Below are positions 4,095 to 5,984 of a stretch of DNA of 5,984 nucleotides, piece by piece. Made by a program: the position numbers and the translations under genes. Every line of letters starts with the position of its first letter. Within the stretch, counting starts at the first letter, position 1. The notes below the pieces were generated by a model. That model searched no databases and was not told the DNA's origin. It saw only the letters and a list, made by a program, of their open reading frames with translations. This DNA comes from Massilia sp. (GTDB lineage: Bacteria > Pseudomonadota > Gammaproteobacteria > Burkholderiales > Burkholderiaceae_D): assembly GCA_003484545.1 (NCBI GenBank), contig DNCF01000508.1, positions 1 through 5,984 on the forward strand, in the 5' to 3' direction.

Positions 4095-5984
4095 ATGCAA
4101 GCACAGTCCACCAGCAAAGCCACCGTCAGCGCCGCGCCCCTCATCCTCGTCAACGGCCGTTTTGCCACCCTCGACCGCAAGCGCCCGTGGGCCAGCGCGG
4201 TCGCCATCCAGGACGGCCGTTTCCTGGCCGTCGGCGATGCCGAGCACGTCATGCGCTTGCGCCAGGCCGGCAGCCAGGTCATCGACCTGAACGGCCGCAC
4301 CGCGATTCCCGGCCTGAACGACTCGCACCTGCACCTGATCCGTGGTGGACTGAACTACAACCTGGAACTGCGCTGGGAAGGCGTGCCCTCGCTGGCGGAC
4401 GCGATGCGCATGCTGAAGGAGCAGGCCGACCGCACGCCGCATCCGCAATGGGTGCGCGTGGTCGGCGGCTGGAGCGAATTCCAGTTCGCCGAGCGCCGCA
4501 TGCCGACCCTGGACGAGATCAACGCCGCCGCGCCCGACACCCCGGTATTCATCCTGCACCTGTACGACCGCGCGCTGCTGAACCGCGCCGCCCTGCGCGC
4601 CGTCGGCTACACGAAGGACACGCCGAATCCCCCGGGCGGCGAGATCCAGCGCGACGCGGCCGGCAACCCGACCGGCATGCTGATCGCCCGTCCGAACGCG
4701 ATGATCCTGTACGCGACCCTGGCGAAAGGGCCGAAGCTGCCCTACGACCTGCAGGTCAATTCCACGCGCCAGTTCATGCGCGAGCTGAACCGGCTGGGCA
4801 TCACCAGCGCGATCGACGCCGGCGGCGGCTTCCAGAACTACCCCGAGGATTACTCGGTCGTCGAAGAACTCGACCGCAACGACCAGCTGACCATCCGCAT
4901 CGCCTACAACCTGTTCACCCAGAACAAGGGCGCCGAGCTGGAAGACTTCCAGCGCTGGACCGGCATGGTCACGCCAGGGCAGGGCAGCGACTATTACCGC
5001 CACAACGGCGCCGGCGAGATGCTGGTGTTCTCGGCGGCCGATTTCGAGGATTTCCTGGAGCCGCGCCCGGAACTGGCGGCCGGCATGGAAGACGAACTGG
5101 AGAAGGTGGTGCGGCACCTGGTGGAACAGCGCTGGCCCTTCCGCCTGCACGCCACCTACGAGGAATCGATCACGCGCATGCTCGACGTGTTCGAGAAGGT
5201 CAATCGCGAGATTCCCTTCGATGGCCTGCACTGGATGTTCGACCATTGCGAGACCATCAGCGAGCGCAGCATCGAGCGCGTCAAAGCGCTGGGCGGCGGC
5301 ATCGCCATCCAGCACCGCATGGCCTTCCAGGGCGAGTATTTCGTCGACCGCTACGGCGCGGATGCGGCGAAGGCGACGCCGCCGGTCAAGCGCATGCTGG
5401 AGAGCGGCGTGCCGGTCGGCGCCGGCACCGACGCCACCCGCGTCGCCAGCTACAACCCGTGGACGGCGCTCTACTGGCTGGTGACCGGGCGCACCGTCGG
5501 CGGCCTGCCGCTGTACGGCGACAACGGGCTCCTGCCGCGCGAAACCGCGCTCGAACTGTGGACCGCGGGCAGCGCCTGGTTCTCGAACGAGCAGGGGCGC
5601 AAGGGCCGCATCCAGGAAGGCATGCTGGCCGATCTCGCTGTCCTGTCGGACGACTTCTTCACGGTGGCGGACGAGGACATCAAGGCGATCGAGTCGGTGC
5701 TGACGGTCGTCGGCGGCAAGGTCGTGTATGGCGCCGCCGAATTCACCGACCTCGGCCCGGCGCCGATCCCGGTGCTGCCGGAATGGTCGCCGGTGCAAAA
5801 GGTGCCGGGCCACTGGCGCCGTTCAGCCCCACCACAGCAACCGGTGGCGTCGCTGGCCCACCAGTGCAGCGGACCCTGCGGCGTGCACGCCCATGCGCAC
5901 GACCGCGCCCGCAAGTCGAACGTCCCGGTGTCCGACTTCGGCGGCTTCTGGGGCGCCTTCGGCTGCAGCTGCTTCGCGTTCTGA
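4095..5984 (+). CDS. Metal-dependent amidohydrolase, YtcJ-like (amidohydrolase 3 family)
   Basis: This encodes 629 residues. AGGAG at 4083-4087 lies seven bases before ATG 4095, and TGA occupies the last three bases of the window. The frame is open further upstream, but that part overlaps the preceding gene and has no homology-like sequence. The N-terminal beta-sandwich (LILVNGRFATLD, VAIQDGRFLAVGD) is followed by the metal-binding H78-L-H80 in IPGLNDSHLHLI. The TIM barrel supplies H352 (RLHATYEES), H384 (MFDHCETIS) and the catalytic D446 (VGAGTDATR). The C-terminal sandwich includes GRKGRIQEGMLADLAVLSDDFF and GGKVVYG. This is a complete hydrolase active site; such enzymes cleave amide or other C-N bonds in cyclic or linear substrates, and the substrate here is unknown. 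No signal peptide is visible. Oddity: residues 590-629 form a Cys/His-rich tail (C591, C595, H598, H600, H602, C624, C626) ending in FWGAFGCSCFAF. It is the third gene of the co-oriented set. Confidence 0.9.
   Translation: MQAQSTSKATVSAAPLILVNGRFATLDRKRPWASAVAIQDGRFLAVGDAEHVMRLRQAGSQVIDLNGRTAIPGLNDSHLHLIRGGLNYNLELRWEGVPSLADAMRMLKEQADRTPHPQWVRVVGGWSEFQFAERRMPTLDEINAAAPDTPVFILHLYDRALLNRAALRAVGYTKDTPNPPGGEIQRDAAGNPTGMLIARPNAMILYATLAKGPKLPYDLQVNSTRQFMRELNRLGITSAIDAGGGFQNYPEDYSVVEELDRNDQLTIRIAYNLFTQNKGAELEDFQRWTGMVTPGQGSDYYRHNGAGEMLVFSAADFEDFLEPRPELAAGMEDELEKVVRHLVEQRWPFRLHATYEESITRMLDVFEKVNREIPFDGLHWMFDHCETISERSIERVKALGGGIAIQHRMAFQGEYFVDRYGADAAKATPPVKRMLESGVPVGAGTDATRVASYNPWTALYWLVTGRTVGGLPLYGDNGLLPRETALELWTAGSAWFSNEQGRKGRIQEGMLADLAVLSDDFFTVADEDIKAIESVLTVVGGKVVYGAAEFTDLGPAPIPVLPEWSPVQKVPGHWRRSAPPQQPVASLAHQCSGPCGVHAHAHDRARKSNVPVSDFGGFWGAFGCSCFAF

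Noticed and set aside
3145..4290. A 381-residue plus-strand frame across the XapX-type and isochorismatase genes.
   Set aside because: It is out of frame with two well-supported genes, Arg/Pro/His-rich and has no recognisable domain: a shadow.
3861..5813. A 650-residue open frame on the minus strand opposite the amidohydrolase, and a 352-residue one at 3242-4300.
   Set aside because: Their translations are Arg/Ala/His/Asp-rich with no motif, as expected from the antisense of GC-rich codons. The plus-strand genes have ribosome binding sites and full active sites.

Overview
The window looks like a piece of a GC-rich proteobacterial chromosome, most likely a betaproteobacterium of the Oxalobacteraceae (Massilia/Duganella type). 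This rests on the very high GC at third codon positions, clear AAGGAG/GAGGAG ribosome binding sites, the style of the protein families, and a GGTCTGACATT-type palindromic repeat that I associate with such genomes. The taxonomic guess is inference; no rRNA or other marker is present.

Layout, left to right. (1) 2-697 (+): the 3' end of paaZ, the fused aldehyde dehydrogenase / MaoC-type enoyl-CoA hydratase of phenylacetate degradation, cut by the window edge. (2) 752-1300 (+): a single-domain cupin protein with its own strong ribosome binding site. (3) 1306-1393: a long imperfect palindrome (REP/REPIN- or MITE-like) between two convergent genes. (4) 1409-1855 (-): a small exported protein with N-terminal Cys-x-Cys and a four-cysteine pattern like the NTR/TIMP fold, in visibly AT-richer DNA than its neighbours. 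(5) 1983-2696 (-): an alpha/beta hydrolase with a complete Ser-Asp-His triad. (6) 2697-2950: a divergent promoter region with an AT-rich core, a candidate sigma70 promoter and a small dyad. (7) 2951-3235, 3293-3997 and 4095-5984 (+): a co-oriented three-gene set made of a XapX-type (DUF1427) two-helix membrane protein, a YcaC-like isochorismatase-fold cysteine hydrolase, and a YtcJ-like metal-dependent amidohydrolase whose stop codon is the last base of the window. A strong 11-bp hairpin lies between the last two.

How it may work together: the three (+) genes on the right probably form one transcript driven from about 2801-2829. Two unrelated C-N/ester hydrolases plus a tiny membrane protein suggest stepwise breakdown or detoxification of an unidentified amide- or imide-like compound. 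The left part belongs to phenylacetate catabolism. The middle (about 1301-1980) has the composition of an accessory insertion. No tRNA, rRNA, CRISPR array, transposase gene or phage gene is visible. The least described items are the XapX/isochorismatase/amidohydrolase set, with its Cys/His-rich enzyme tail, and the TIMP-like exported protein beside the palindromic element.
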